Assembly: GCF_021432085.1 (NCBI RefSeq)
Contig: NZ_CP090366.1
Coordinates: 62,001 to 126,000, forward strand
Origin: Stutzerimonas kunmingensis
Lineage (GTDB): Bacteria; Pseudomonadota; Gammaproteobacteria; Pseudomonadales; Pseudomonadaceae
Length of the DNA stretch: 64,000 nt
Direction of reading: 5' to 3'
Both the position numbers and the translations under genes were made by a program. Positions 1 through 9,592 of the stretch are shown here, one piece after another. The notes under the pieces are model-generated. The model was not told where the DNA came from, searched no databases, and saw nothing but the letters and a program-made list of their open reading frames with translations. Position 1 is the stretch's first letter. Every line of letters begins with the position of its first letter.

Positions 1-318
1 GAAAAGCTTTGCCCCCACTTCGGTAGATGAGCGATGCGGCTCGGCGCCGTCGGCGACCTGGTAGCTCATGCCCGGCGTAAGGATGAAGCGGCGCCCATCA
101 GGAAGCTCGGTGTGCAGTTTGCCTTCCAGGCACAGCAGGATATGGCCCTTGCTGCACCAGTGGTCGGCCAGATAACCCGGGGTGTACTCGACCGTGCGCA
201 CGCGGATGGGGCCAAACTGGCGGGTGCGCCAGTAAGCGCTGCCGGTTTCGCCTGGATGCAGGGTGGGTTCAATAGTCGCCCAGTCGGTAGTACCGAAGGG
301 GAGGTCGTTGATGTCCAT
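1..318 (-). CDS. DHCW-motif cupin fold protein (partial, cut by window edge)
   Basis: This frame has no stop and runs off the left edge; 106 codons are present from an ATG at 318. The N-terminus reads MDINDLPFGTTDWATIEPTL, followed by GYLADHWCSKGH near residues 50-60 and a cupin strand with LTPGMSYQVADGAEPHRSS. This matches the small Pseudomonas proteins named DHCW motif cupin fold protein. The fold is a single beta-barrel; no enzymatic activity is established for the family. The ribosome site is weak. It lies downstream of trpBA on the same strand but behind a terminator, so it is probably transcribed separately. Longer frames on both strands here have no family resemblance. Confidence 0.75.
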   Translation of the reverse strand, partial: MDINDLPFGTTDWATIEPTLHPGETGSAYWRTRQFGPIRVRTVEYTPGYLADHWCSKGHILLCLEGKLHTELPDGRRFILTPGMSYQVADGAEPHRSSTEVGAKLF

Positions 319-446
319 GTCTGACGCCTGTAGGCAATGAGTGAATGGTCTTGCAGAAAAGCAGTGGTGATAGATGCGGCGCGCCGTGGTGGCTTGAAGC
401 CCACCGGATAGGCCATTCCTGAGGCAACGAACGCCCGGTACACGAA

Positions 447-487
447 CGAAAAAGCCGCTGCCCTCTCACGGGAGCAGCGGCTTTTCG
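447..487 (-). terminator. Rho-independent terminator of trpBA
   Basis: A near-perfect inverted repeat has arms of about 14 bases built on AAGCCGCTGC/GCAGCGGCTT and a 12-base loop. On the minus strand it ends in TTTTT, just after the trpA stop at 505. It separates trpBA from the cupin gene. Confidence 0.8.
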
Positions 488-504
488 GTTACGGCACTAA
501 AGCC

Positions 505-1326
505 TCAACCGCGGGCGCCGCGTGCTCCGGCGCTGAGCTGGCGGCACAGGCCGAGCACACCTTCCACCGCGTCTTCCGGGCTCTTGGCCCCGGCGATCTG
601 GTCGATCAGTGCCGAGCCCACCACCACGCCTTCGGTAAGCCGTGCGATGGCGGCGGCTTGTTCCGGCGTGCGGATGCCGAAGCCGACGCACACCGGCAGG
701 TCAGTGTGGCGCTTGAGGCGCGCTACCGCTTCCTCGACGTGTTCCAGGGTGGCGGAACCTGCACCGGTCACGCCGGCCACCGAGACGTAGTAGACGAAGC
801 CCGAGCTGCCGTTGAGCACGACCGGCAGGCGCTGGTCGTCGGTGGTCGGGGTGGTCAGGCGGATGAAGTCGATGCCGGCGCTCTGGGCCGGGTCGCAGAG
901 TTCGTCGTTATGCTCCGGCGGCAGGTCGACGACGATTAGGCCGTCGACACCGGCTTCTTTCGCATCGCTGACGAAGCGCTCGACGCCGTAGGCGAAGATC
1001 GGGTTGTAGTAGCCCATCAATACCAGCGGGGTGCTGTTGTTGGATTCGCGGAACTCACGGACCATCTGCAGCGTCTTCGGCAGGTTCTGCTTCGCCGCCA
1101 GAGCGCGGATGTTGGCCAGCTGGATCGCCGGGCCGTCAGCCATCGGGTCGGTGAACGGCATGCCCAGCTCGATGACGTCGGCGCCGGCCTCGGGCAGGCC
1201 CTTGAGGATGGCGAGCGAGGTGTCGTAGTCCGGGTCACCGGCGGTCACGAAGGTCACCAGCGCGGCGCGGTTTTCCTGCTTCAGCTGTGCGAAGCGCGTC
1301 TGCAGACGGGAGTTCACCGAGCTCAT
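505..1326 (-). CDS. trpA: Tryptophan synthase alpha chain
   Basis: The alpha subunit (273 aa) cleaves indole-3-glycerol phosphate to indole and glyceraldehyde 3-phosphate, and passes indole to TrpB through the alpha2beta2 tunnel. The catalytic acids are visible in the block [15 protein letters not shown], with Glu53 and Asp64 equivalent to E. coli Glu49 and Asp60. The phosphate-binding segments near [13 protein letters not shown] and [11 protein letters not shown] are present. The start chosen, MSSVNSRLQ, gives family length and overlaps the trpB stop by 4 nt (ATGA), which implies translational coupling. An upstream in-frame extension to 1539 lies inside trpB and is not used. Confidence 0.97.
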   Translation of the reverse strand: MSSVNSRLQTRFAQLKQENRAALVTFVTAGDPDYDTSLAILKGLPEAGADVIELGMPFTDPMADGPAIQLANIRALAAKQNLPKTLQMVREFRESNNSTPLVLMGYYNPIFAYGVERFVSDAKEAGVDGLIVVDLPPEHNDELCDPAQSAGIDFIRLTTPTTDDQRLPVVLNGSSGFVYYVSVAGVTGAGSATLEHVEEAVARLKRHTDLPVCVGFGIRTPEQAAAIARLTEGVVVGSALIDQIAGAKSPEDAVEGVLGLCRQLSAGARGARG

Positions 1327-2534
1327 ATATGTTCTTCCTGTTCGTCGTAGTGGTGCATGACGGTTTGCATGTCCTTGTCGCCGCGGCCGGAGAGGTTGAC
1401 CACCATCAGGTGATCCTTGGGCAGCTTCGCCGCGCGCTTGAAGGCTTCGGCCAGGGCGTGGGCGGATTCCAGCGCGGGGATGATGCCTTCCAGGCGGCAG
1501 CACAGGTGGAAAGCTTTCAATGCTTCGTCGTCGGTGCATGGCACGTATTCGACGCGCTTGATCTCGTGCAACCAGGCGTGCTCCGGGCCGACGCCGGGGT
1601 AGTCGAGGCCGGCGGAGATGGAATGCGCATCGGTGATCTGACCGTCGGCGTCCTGCAGCAGAAAGGTGCGGTTGCCGTGCAGCACACCCGGTGCGCCACC
1701 GGCCATGCTCGCGGCGTGTTTGCCGGTGTCGATGCCGTGGCCGGCCGCTTCGACGCCGACGATCTGTACCGCTTCGTCATCGAGGAACGGGTGGAACAGG
1801 CCGATGGCGTTGGAGCCGCCACCGATGCAGGCAACCAGCGAGTCGGGCAGGCGGCCTTCCTTCTGCATGATCTGCTCGCGTACTTCGTTGCCGATCACCG
1901 ACTGGAAGTCGCGCACCATGGCCGGGTAGGGGTGCGGGCCGGCGGCGGTGCCGATCAGGTAGAAGGTGTTGTGAACGTTGGTCACCCAGTCGCGCAGGGC
2001 TTCGTTCATCGCGTCCTTCAGCGTGCCGGTGCCGGCGGTGACCGGGATCACCTCGGCGCCCAGGAGCTTCATGCGGAAGACGTTGGCCTGCTGGCGCTCG
2101 ATGTCGGTGGTGCCCATGTAGACCACGCACTGCATGCCGAAGCGCGCGGCCACGGTGGCGGTGGCCACGCCGTGCATGCCGGCGCCGGTCTCGGCGATGA
2201 TGCGCTGTTTGCCCATGCGCTTGGCCAGCAGGATCTGGCCGATGCAGTTGTTGATCTTGTGCGCGCCGGTGTGGTTCAGGTCTTCGCGCTTGAGGTAGAT
2301 CTTCGCGCCGCCGAACTGCTCGGTCAGGCGCTCGGCGAAGTACAGCGGGCTGGCGCGGCCAATGTAGTCACGCTGGAAATAGGCCAGCTCCTCGAGGAAG
2401 GCCGGATCGCTCTTGGCCTTCTCGTACTCGGCGGCCAGCTGGTTAATCAGCGGCATCAGGGTTTCGGCGACGAACTGGCCGCCGAAGCGGCCGAACAGGC
2501 CGCGGTCGTCGGGACCGCTGCGGTATGACGTCAT
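1323..2534 (-). CDS. trpB: Tryptophan synthase beta chain
   Basis: The PLP enzyme (403 aa) condenses indole with L-serine to make tryptophan. The PLP lysine is Lys93 in the motif HTGAHKINN. The [12 protein letters not shown] block and the phosphate-binding loop GGGSNAIG are intact. The ATG at 2534 follows an AGGAG ribosome site at normal spacing; an upstream in-frame start at 2600 is unsupported. The gene is first in the trpBA operon and divergent from trpI, the standard pseudomonad arrangement in which TrpI with indole-3-glycerol phosphate activates trpBA. Confidence 0.98.
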   Translation of the reverse strand: MTSYRSGPDDRGLFGRFGGQFVAETLMPLINQLAAEYEKAKSDPAFLEELAYFQRDYIGRASPLYFAERLTEQFGGAKIYLKREDLNHTGAHKINNCIGQILLAKRMGKQRIIAETGAGMHGVATATVAARFGMQCVVYMGTTDIERQQANVFRMKLLGAEVIPVTAGTGTLKDAMNEALRDWVTNVHNTFYLIGTAAGPHPYPAMVRDFQSVIGNEVREQIMQKEGRLPDSLVACIGGGSNAIGLFHPFLDDEAVQIVGVEAAGHGIDTGKHAASMAGGAPGVLHGNRTFLLQDADGQITDAHSISAGLDYPGVGPEHAWLHEIKRVEYVPCTDDEALKAFHLCCRLEGIIPALESAHALAEAFKRAAKLPKDHLMVVNLSGRGDKDMQTVMHHYDEQEEHI

Positions 2535-2715
2535 GTGAGGCTCCTGTAACGGTTGCCGGGCCTGTGCTTGGGTACTTGTCCTGAACGCGTTTCGGCGCAT
2601 TCGCGGTCAAGACCGCTGCCACAGGCGTCGGATGATGCGATGGCCTCAGGGTACGGCTATGGGCGCCGGGTTAAAAGCGATAAGATCGCCGCGACCTGTC
2701 AGGAAAACTCACACT
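2535..2715. promoter_or_regulatory. Divergent trpI/trpBA control region
   Basis: These 181 bases separate trpB (minus) and trpI (plus). In Pseudomonas aeruginosa the TrpI operator sites and both promoters lie in the equivalent interval, so the assignment rests on position. The trpB ribosome site (AGGAG) and the trpI site (AGGAAA) are visible at either end. No operator was pinned to a base position. Confidence 0.55.
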
Positions 2716-3618
2716 ATGGCTCAGGATCTTCCCCCGCTCAATGCCCTGCGTGCCTTCGAATCGGCCGCCCGCCTGGGTAGTGTCAGCGAAGCGGCGCGCG
2801 AGCTACATGTCACTCACGGGGCCGTCAGCCGGCAGGTCAAGCAGCTTGAGGAGCAGCTGGGTATAGGCCTTTTCATCAAGGAAGGTCGTGGCGTAAAACT
2901 CACCGATGCAGGGGTACGCCTGCGCGATGCCGCCAGCGAGGCCTTCGAGCGCCTGCGCAGCACCTGTGCCGAGCTGCAGCGGCAGACGGCCGAGGCGCCG
3001 TTCGTTCTCGGTTGTCCCGGCAGCCTGCTGGCGCGCTGGTTCATCCCGCGGCTGGACCGGCTCAATCGCGACCTGCCCGAGCTGCGTCTGCAGCTGTCTG
3101 CCAGCGAGGGCGAGCTGGATCCACGCAAACCGGGGCTGGATGCCACGCTGTGGTACGCCGAGCCGCCGTGGCCAGCGGACATGCAGGTGTTCGAGTTGGC
3201 CGTCGAGCGCATCGGCCCGGTGCTCAGCCCCTACCATCCGCGCTGTGCCGAACTGCGCAGCGCACCGCCCGCGGCACTGCTCGACGAAGCGCTGCTGCAT
3301 ACCGCCTCGCGCCCGCAGGCCTGGCCGAGCTGGGCTCGCCGGCAGCAACTGGACCCCACGCAGCTGCACCTCGGGCAGAGCTTCGAGCACCTGTACTTCC
3401 TCCTGGAGGCGGCACTGGCCGGGCTGGGTGTGGCTATCGCGCCGCAGCAGCTGGTCGCCGACGATCTGAAATCGGGGCGGCTGCTCGCGCCCTGGGGTTT
3501 CGTCGAAACCAGCGCCCGGCTGGCGCTCTGGGTGCCGGCACGGCGGCTGGATCGGCGTGCCGAGCGCCTGGCGGAGTGGCTGCGAGACGAGCTGCGCGGT
3601 GCGCAGAAGCCAGGGTAG
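2716..3618 (+). CDS. trpI: LysR-type activator of trpBA
   Basis: TrpI (300 aa) is a LysR-family regulator that senses indole-3-glycerol phosphate and activates trpBA. The N-terminal winged helix-turn-helix covers about residues 8-67, including [20 protein letters not shown]. The rest is the ligand-binding domain, with the TrpI-like blocks [23 protein letters not shown] and [12 protein letters not shown]. The ATG at 2716 is preceded by AGGAAA and gives family length; an in-frame start 84 bases upstream lies in the shared promoter. Its divergence from trpB confirms the identity. Confidence 0.95.
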   Translation: MAQDLPPLNALRAFESAARLGSVSEAARELHVTHGAVSRQVKQLEEQLGIGLFIKEGRGVKLTDAGVRLRDAASEAFERLRSTCAELQRQTAEAPFVLGCPGSLLARWFIPRLDRLNRDLPELRLQLSASEGELDPRKPGLDATLWYAEPPWPADMQVFELAVERIGPVLSPYHPRCAELRSAPPAALLDEALLHTASRPQAWPSWARRQQLDPTQLHLGQSFEHLYFLLEAALAGLGVAIAPQQLVADDLKSGRLLAPWGFVETSARLALWVPARRLDRRAERLAEWLRDELRGAQKPG

Positions 3619-3915
3619 AGTCAGGCGGAAAGCACCGGCGTGGCTGCCGCGATCGAGATCGCTCTCACAGAACGGAGCTCCTTCGGATGCGGTTCGTTCA
3701 GTGGCATGAATGCGGCGATTGGAAAGCGCAGATCGCTACGGGCGCGAACAGCGGGTGGTTACTCGCGCGTGCTGCATGACGCAACTCGCCACGCGCGTCC
3801 TTGGCGGCGTGAACTCGGTCGTCGCCATCGAGTCCTACGCCGCACGGCAGCGGAGCGATCTACGATCGCAGCGGTTTTCTCCGATGCCTTCTTCTGCCTC
3901 GAAAGGACTTAGCGA

Positions 3916-4416
3916 ATGAATGCTTGCGCTTCTGCTGCGATGCTCGCGGCCGGCCTGCTGTTGGCGGCGGCTGCCCATGCTCAACCGATCGAACTGGATG
4001 GCATCGAGCTGTCACGGGATGTGCCCTGCCTTGGCAAGGACGTGGCCATCTCCGGTAATGCCAACAAGATCAGCCTTACCGGGGACTGTGGTGTGGTGCA
4101 GGTCTACGGGACAGACCATGAGATCAGCCTGGAAAAGGCGTCTGCGCTGGAAGTGTCTGGCATCGGAAACAGCGTAACGGCGAAGTCCGTCGACCGCCTG
4201 ACCGTGGACACCAACAAGAACCATATCCGCACCACCATCCTTGGCCGAGGCCAGACGGCAATCGTTGAGGTATTAGGCGCTGATCACGAGCTGGAACTGG
4301 TGTTCGACGGCCCGGCGCAGGTCACTGTGGCTGGCATCGACAACCGCTTGAAGTGGAGCGGGGATGAGCCGGCGATGTCCTTGTCCGGCGCTGGTCACCA
4401 GATAGACCGGCAATAG
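3916..4416 (+). CDS. Exported DUF3060 domain protein
   Basis: The 166-aa product begins with a signal peptide of about 22 residues ending AAAAHA, followed by a DUF3060-like domain. The mature part has repeated beta-strand units with the phrasing GNANKISLTGDCG, GTDHEIS, GIGNSVT and GADHELEL, consistent with a small right-handed beta-helix. It is probably periplasmic. Function is unknown in the family. It stands alone: 297 bases separate it from trpI and it converges on galE. The preceding gap holds no convincing gene. Confidence 0.75.
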   Translation: MNACASAAMLAAGLLLAAAAHAQPIELDGIELSRDVPCLGKDVAISGNANKISLTGDCGVVQVYGTDHEISLEKASALEVSGIGNSVTAKSVDRLTVDTNKNHIRTTILGRGQTAIVEVLGADHELELVFDGPAQVTVAGIDNRLKWSGDEPAMSLSGAGHQIDRQ

Positions 4417-4473
4417 GGCGGACTTTGCCGCCCGGGTGGCTGGTCGTGTACCGGTCTGCCGTCCGACCGGGGC

Positions 4474-5535
4474 TTAACTGGCCAGGGCAGTCTGCGTGGA
4501 GACTTCCGTGGCGGCGACCTTTTCCTCGGCGTAGCCGCGCGGGTTGCGGCTCTGCCAGCGCCAGGCGTCGGCAAGCATGGTGGTCAGGTCCTTTGCGGCG
4601 CGCCAGCCGAGTTCCAGTTCGGCCTTGGTCGGGTCGGACCAGCATTGGGCGATGTCGCCACTGCGGCGCGGTTTGATCACGTGGGGCAGGGGGCGCCCGG
4701 TGACTTCCTCGAAGGCGGTGATCATCTCGCGTACCGAGTGGCCCTTGCCGGTGCCGAGGTTCCACGTGGAAACACCGTGAATCAGCTGCAAGCGCTCCAG
4801 CGCTTTCAGGTGCCCCTTGGCCAGATCGACCACGTGAATGTAGTCGCGCACGCCGGTGCCATCGGGTGTCGGATAGTCGTTGCCATAGACGTTCAGTTGC
4901 TTTCGCCGGCCCACCGCCACCTGCAGCATGTACGGCAGCAGATTGTTCGGCACGCCGTTGGGGTCTTCGCCTATCAGCCCCGACTCGTGCGCGCCGATGG
5001 GGTTGAAGTAGCGCAGCAGGCCGATCGACCAGCGCGGATCGGAATCGGCCAGGCCCTTGAGCACGTTCTCGGCCATTAGCTTGGACTGGCCGTAGGGGTT
5101 GGTCGGCACGCCGGTGGGGCGGTCCTCGGTGATCGGCATCACCGGCGATTCACCGTAGACCGTCGCCGAGGAGCTGAACACCAGCCTGAACACACCGGCT
5201 TCGGCCATCGCCTGGCACAACGCGATGCTGCCGCCGACGTTGGTTTCGTAGTAGCGCAGCGGCTCGCGCACGCTTTCGCCAACCGCCTTGAGCCCGGCGA
5301 AGTGCATGACCGCGCTGACCGGGTAGGCAGCGAACAGCGCCTTGAGCAGCGAGCGGTTGCGCACATCGCCCCTGACGAACTGCAGCGGTCGCCCGGCGAG
5401 CTGCTCGACTCGGTCCAGAGCGGCCTGCGAGCTGTTGCACAGATTGTCCAGCACCAGCACTTCATGCCCGGCCTGCAGCAGTTCGAGCACCGCGTGTGAG
5501 CCGATGTAGCCGGCCCCTCCTGTTACCAGAATCAT
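4474..5535 (-). CDS. galE: UDP-glucose 4-epimerase
   Basis: GalE (353 aa) interconverts UDP-glucose and UDP-galactose using bound NAD. The Rossmann motif GGAGYIGS is at residues 6-13, the catalytic serine lies in SSSATVYGE (about 121-123), and Tyr148/Lys152 form the YGQSK motif. The start is the ATG at 5535, where MILVTGGAGYIGSH aligns with the family; a longer frame to 5580 is unsupported. The C-terminus extends about 15 residues beyond the usual 338-aa enzyme. It is divergent from a glycan operon containing UDP-galactopyranose mutase, so its UDP-galactose may feed that pathway. Confidence 0.95.
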   Translation of the reverse strand: MILVTGGAGYIGSHAVLELLQAGHEVLVLDNLCNSSQAALDRVEQLAGRPLQFVRGDVRNRSLLKALFAAYPVSAVMHFAGLKAVGESVREPLRYYETNVGGSIALCQAMAEAGVFRLVFSSSATVYGESPVMPITEDRPTGVPTNPYGQSKLMAENVLKGLADSDPRWSIGLLRYFNPIGAHESGLIGEDPNGVPNNLLPYMLQVAVGRRKQLNVYGNDYPTPDGTGVRDYIHVVDLAKGHLKALERLQLIHGVSTWNLGTGKGHSVREMITAFEEVTGRPLPHVIKPRRSGDIAQCWSDPTKAELELGWRAAKDLTTMLADAWRWQSRNPRGYAEEKVAATEVSTQTALAS

Positions 5536-5955
5536 CTGTCTACCTCCGCATTCGCTGTCTTTTCGACACGCTCGGGACACTGCGGCTGGCCAGTGAATGG
5601 CGCTGCATGAGTCTCCGCAATCTGGGATCGGCGAAACGGAACGGGACGGCGATGACGAGCTGCGCGCAGGGTTCCGATGCCGGATTGATCAGGCGTCCTG
5701 CTGATAGGGACGGGGCAAGGTTCGAACGAGTTCCATCCAACCGCCGGCCGGTCGACGGCCTGCACCAATTGATGATTGGCGGGAACCCGTACCGCTGAAT
5801 GTCGTCCACTACCGGCAGGTGGCGAGGGTTGCAGGACGTTGAACGACCCGCGGCCACCGCGAGACGACACGCCTTACGCAGGGCAGCGCTGGCTTCAAGT
5901 GACGGGTGAACGGGCATCGGAGGCCTGGGCGCCGCCAGCGATAACGAGGTGCTAC
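5536..5955. other. Intergenic region between galE and the glycan operon
   Basis: This 420-base gap separates divergent galE and the glycosyltransferase gene, so it should carry both promoters. Open frames cross it on both strands, but none resembles a known protein or has a credible ribosome site. No repeat or RNA element was recognised. Confidence 0.5.
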
Positions 5956-7140
5956 ATGAGTTGGGCCGGCCCGTTCCAGTACGACATCGGTAAATCCCGC
6001 AACGCGCAGCAGGCGCCGGCCGAAGTGGTCTTCGACGATCAGATCCCGACGCTGCTGTGCCTCTCGCACCTGCGCTGGAGCTTCGTCTACCAGCGCCCGC
6101 AGCACCTGATGTCGCGCTTCACGCGCGACTACAACGTGCTCTTCCACGAAGAACCCATTCCCACCGAAGACGCCGAACCCTGGCTGGAAGTGCGACCCGA
6201 AGAGAACGGCGTGCAGGTGCTGATCCCACGCCTGCCAGCCGGCTGTGAGGGGGAGGATGCAACCCGCGTGCAGCGCCAGTTGCTCGATGGCTACCTGGAG
6301 AAGCTCGGCGTCAGCGAGCTGATGCTCTGGTACTACACGCCGATGAGCCTGGCGTTCTCCGATCATCTGGCACCGAACCTGATCGTCTACGACTGCATGG
6401 ACGAACTCTCGGCCTTTCGCGGTGCGCCACCGCAGCTGATCGAGCGCGAAGTGGAGTTGATGTGTCGCGCCAATCTGGTCTTTACCGGCGGCTACAGCCT
6501 CTACGAGGCCAAGCGCCAGCGCCACGACAATGCGCATCCGTTCCCCAGCAGCGTGGATGTCGAGCACTTCGCCGCCGCGCGCCGGCCGCAGCATGACCCG
6601 GACGACCAGGCGGAAATCCCCCATCCGCGCCTGGGCTTCTACGGCGTGATCGACGAGCGTCTCGATCTCGAGCTGATCGAGCAGGTGGCGCGGACGAAGC
6701 CGGACTGGCAGATCGTGCTGATCGGCCCGGTGGTCAAGATCGACCCAGCCGAGCTGCCGCGCCGCGACAACATCCACTACCTCGGCGGCAAGACCTACGA
6801 CGCGCTGCCGCAATACCTGTCGGGCTGGGACGTGGCGATCATGCCGTTCGCGCTGAACGAATCGACCCGCTTCATCAGCCCGACCAAGACCCCCGAATAC
6901 CTCGCCGGCGGTTGCCCGGTGGTGTCCACGCCGATCACCGACGTGGTGCGCACCTACGGTGACACCGGCATCGTGCGCATCGCCGACAGTGCCGAGGCGT
7001 TCGTCGCCGCGACAGAAGCCGCCCTGGCCGATGCCGAGGACCGCGATGCGCTGTTGGCCAAGGCCGACGAGATCCTCGGTGATATGTCCTGGGACCACAC
7101 CTGGAGCCTGATGAAGGAGAAGATGCAATGCGCGATATGA
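5956..7140 (+). CDS. GT-B family glycosyltransferase
   Basis: The 394-aa product is a cytoplasmic GT-B glycosyltransferase. The N-terminal block LRWSFVYQRPQHLMSRF is typical of transferases found in teichuronic acid (TuaH-like) and surface glycan clusters. The C-terminal donor site is recognisable in SPTKTPEYLAGGCPVVSTP, with the Glu of PEYLAGG as nucleotide-sugar ligand. The ATG at 5956 follows an AACGAGGT ribosome site; a 60-residue upstream extension is probably untranslated. It overlaps glf by 13 nt. The donor sugar is not shown by sequence; the coupling suggests UDP-galactofuranose or an acceptor used with it. Confidence 0.85.
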   Translation: MSWAGPFQYDIGKSRNAQQAPAEVVFDDQIPTLLCLSHLRWSFVYQRPQHLMSRFTRDYNVLFHEEPIPTEDAEPWLEVRPEENGVQVLIPRLPAGCEGEDATRVQRQLLDGYLEKLGVSELMLWYYTPMSLAFSDHLAPNLIVYDCMDELSAFRGAPPQLIEREVELMCRANLVFTGGYSLYEAKRQRHDNAHPFPSSVDVEHFAAARRPQHDPDDQAEIPHPRLGFYGVIDERLDLELIEQVARTKPDWQIVLIGPVVKIDPAELPRRDNIHYLGGKTYDALPQYLSGWDVAIMPFALNESTRFISPTKTPEYLAGGCPVVSTPITDVVRTYGDTGIVRIADSAEAFVAATEAALADAEDRDALLAKADEILGDMSWDHTWSLMKEKMQCAI

Positions 7141-8348
7141 CCCCGCAAGACAGCAACCCGGAACGTCTGGGCGGTGGTGCCGGCGAAGAGCCGCAGGCGC
7201 GCAGGCGTGGCTTCGATTACCTGATCGTCGGTGCCGGCTTCGCCGGCAGCGTGCTCGCCGAGCGGCTGGCCAGGGGCTTGAACAAGCGCGTACTGGTGGT
7301 CGACCGGCGCCCGCACATCGCCGGCAACGCCTACGACTATCACGACGAATCCGGCGTGCTGATCCATCGCTACGGCCCGCACATCTTCCACACCAACGCT
7401 CAGCGCATCGTCGACTACCTCTCGCAGTTCACCGAGTGGCGCCCCTATGAGCATCGCGTGCTGGCGCAAGTGGACGGGCAGGAAGTACCAATCCCGATCA
7501 ACATGACCACGCTCAACAGGCTCTACGGTCTGAACATGACCACCGAAGAGGAAGCGGCAGATTTCCTCGCCAGCCGTGCCGAGCCGGTGGAGAACATCCA
7601 GACCAGCGAAGACGTGGTGATCAACGGCATCGGCCGCGAGCTGTACCAGAAGTTCTTCCGCGGCTACACCCGCAAGCAGTGGGGACTGGACCCGTCGCAG
7701 CTGGACAAGTCGGTGACTTCGCGCATCCCCACGCGCACCAACACCGACGACCGCTACTTCACCGATACCTTCCAGCAGATGCCCAAGTACGGCTACACCA
7801 GGATGTTCGAGAAGATGCTGGCGCATCCGAACATCAAGGTGATGATCAACACGGACTACCGCGAGATCCGCGACGAGGTTCAGTACGACCACCTGATCTT
7901 CTGCGGCCCCATCGATGAATACTTCGATTACCGCTTCGGCAAGCTGCCGTACCGCTCGCTGAAGTTCGAACACAAGCAGCTCGACCAGGAACAGTTCCAG
8001 GCGGTGGGTACGGTCAACTACCCGAGCGAGGATGTGCCCTACACGCGCATCAGCGAGTACAAGCACCTCACCGGGCAGGCCCATCCGAAGACCAGCATCA
8101 CCTACGAGTACCCCTCGGCGGAGGGCGATCCCTACTACCCGATCCCGCGGCCGGAGAACGCCGAGCTGTACAAGCGCTATCAGCAGCTGGCGGACCAGAC
8201 GCCCGGCGTGACCTTCGTCGGCCGCCTCGGCACCTACAAGTACTACAACATGGATCAGGTAGTCGGGCAGGCGCTGGCGCTGTACAAGCGCATCGAGGAA
8301 GCTGAGCTGGCAACGCAGCCGCAAGCGGTGCCCGAGCAACTCGGCTGA
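7128..8348 (+). CDS. glf: UDP-galactopyranose mutase
   Basis: Glf (406 aa) is a flavoenzyme that converts UDP-galactopyranose to UDP-galactofuranose, the activated donor for galactofuranose residues. The FAD-binding motif is in LIVGAGFAGSVLAERLA after about 30 residues of unconserved leader. Other family blocks are RYGPHIFHTN, GYTRKQWG and the C-terminal GRLGTYKYYNMDQVVGQAL. The start overlaps the preceding gene by 13 nt (ATG at 7128; a second ATG at 7137 is possible). Substrate can come from the divergent galE. Confidence 0.95.
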   Translation: MRDMTPQDSNPERLGGGAGEEPQARRRGFDYLIVGAGFAGSVLAERLARGLNKRVLVVDRRPHIAGNAYDYHDESGVLIHRYGPHIFHTNAQRIVDYLSQFTEWRPYEHRVLAQVDGQEVPIPINMTTLNRLYGLNMTTEEEAADFLASRAEPVENIQTSEDVVINGIGRELYQKFFRGYTRKQWGLDPSQLDKSVTSRIPTRTNTDDRYFTDTFQQMPKYGYTRMFEKMLAHPNIKVMINTDYREIRDEVQYDHLIFCGPIDEYFDYRFGKLPYRSLKFEHKQLDQEQFQAVGTVNYPSEDVPYTRISEYKHLTGQAHPKTSITYEYPSAEGDPYYPIPRPENAELYKRYQQLADQTPGVTFVGRLGTYKYYNMDQVVGQALALYKRIEEAELATQPQAVPEQLG

Positions 8349-8437
8349 AGCGCAGCGGTCGTTATGCCTGAGGCTCGCCGCGCGCCGGCGAGTCTTCGGC
8401 CACGCGGGCGGCCACCGAGTCATCCATGAGGTAAACG

Positions 8438-9592
8438 ATGCACCGTCCCTCCCTGTTCAAGAGTTTTTTCCTTGGCGGTTTCGAGTGTTCCAACCACCGG
8501 CGTAGCGACGGTCGGCGTCTCGACCTGATCGCCGCGACCGGCCATGACCGCTGGGCCGCCCACGACTATGCCGAGCTGCACCGCCACGGCCTGCACAGCG
8601 TGCGCGACGGTCTGCGCTGGCACCTGATCGAGCGGGCGCCGGGGCAATATGACTGGTCGAGCTTCCTGCCGATGCTGCAGGCGGCGCAGCGCCAGGGCAC
8701 CCAGGTGATCTGGGATTTGTGCCATTACGGCTGGCCGGACGACATCGACATCTGGCGACCGCAGTTCGTCGAGCGCTTCGCCCGCTATGCCGCCGCGGCC
8801 GCGCAGCTGATCAAGGACGAGACCGGCGAGGTGCCGTTCTATGCGCCGCTCAACGAAATCTCCTTCTGGGCCTGGGCCGGTGGCGACGAGGCCTATTTCA
8901 ATCCGATGGCCCGCGGCCGTGGTTTCGAACTCAAGCACCAACTGGTGCGCGCCACCATCGCCGCGATGCAGGCGATCCGCGCGGTCGAGCCACGGGCGCG
9001 CTTCGTCCAGGTCGATCCGGCCATCCATGTGGTCGCGGGCAACGACCGGCCCGGCCCACAGCGCGACGCCGAGCGCTTCCGCCAGTCGCAGTTCGAGGCC
9101 TGGGACATGCTATGCGGCGAGCAATGGCCGGGGCTTGGCGGCGCGCCGGAGTACCTCGACGTGCTGGGCATCAACTACTACTCGAACAACCAGTGGTACC
9201 ACGGTGATGGCCGTACCATCGAGCGCGACAACCCGGATTACCGACCATTCAAGGGCATCCTGCGGGAAATCCATCAGCGTTATGGGAGGCCGTTGCTGAT
9301 AGCCGAAACCGGCGCCGAAGGCGACGTGCGCGGGGACTGGCTGCGCTATGTCAGCGAGCAGGCCGGGTTGGCCATGCAGGCCGGGGTGCCGGTGGAAGGC
9401 ATCTGCCTGTATCCGGTGCTGGATTACCCGGGCTGGACCGATGAGCGGCACTGCCCGGTCGGGCTGCTCGGCTTTCCCGACGAAAACGGCAAGCGCTGCG
9501 TGCATGAAGGGCTGGCTGATGAACTGCGGCTGCAGCAGATGCGTTTCAGCCACTCCAGCCCGACTCTACAGCTAGCCGAAGCCACGCCATGA
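8438..9592 (+). CDS. Clan GH-A glycosidase-like protein
   Basis: The 384-aa protein has a TIM-barrel GH-A glycosidase pattern resembling family 1 beta-glucosidases but shorter. Glu140 in APLNEISFW fits the acid/base after strand 4, and Glu290 in LLIAETGAEGD fits the nucleophile after strand 7. No signal peptide is evident, so it probably acts in the cytoplasm. It follows glf by 89 bases and overlaps the ABC exporter start by 4 nt. A trimming or editing role on a glycan precursor is inferred; a precise substrate is not. Confidence 0.8.
   Translation: MHRPSLFKSFFLGGFECSNHRRSDGRRLDLIAATGHDRWAAHDYAELHRHGLHSVRDGLRWHLIERAPGQYDWSSFLPMLQAAQRQGTQVIWDLCHYGWPDDIDIWRPQFVERFARYAAAAAQLIKDETGEVPFYAPLNEISFWAWAGGDEAYFNPMARGRGFELKHQLVRATIAAMQAIRAVEPRARFVQVDPAIHVVAGNDRPGPQRDAERFRQSQFEAWDMLCGEQWPGLGGAPEYLDVLGINYYSNNQWYHGDGRTIERDNPDYRPFKGILREIHQRYGRPLLIAETGAEGDVRGDWLRYVSEQAGLAMQAGVPVEGICLYPVLDYPGWTDERHCPVGLLGFPDENGKRCVHEGLADELRLQQMRFSHSSPTLQLAEATP

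Noticed and set aside
1287..2528. A 413-codon plus-strand frame opposite trpB
   Set aside because: It is the mirror of a strongly conserved gene, with repetitive Gly/Ala/His composition and no recognisable domain.
5540..5917. Minus-strand frame of 125 codons between galE and the glycosyltransferase
   Set aside because: It has no domain or ribosome site and occupies the shared promoter region.
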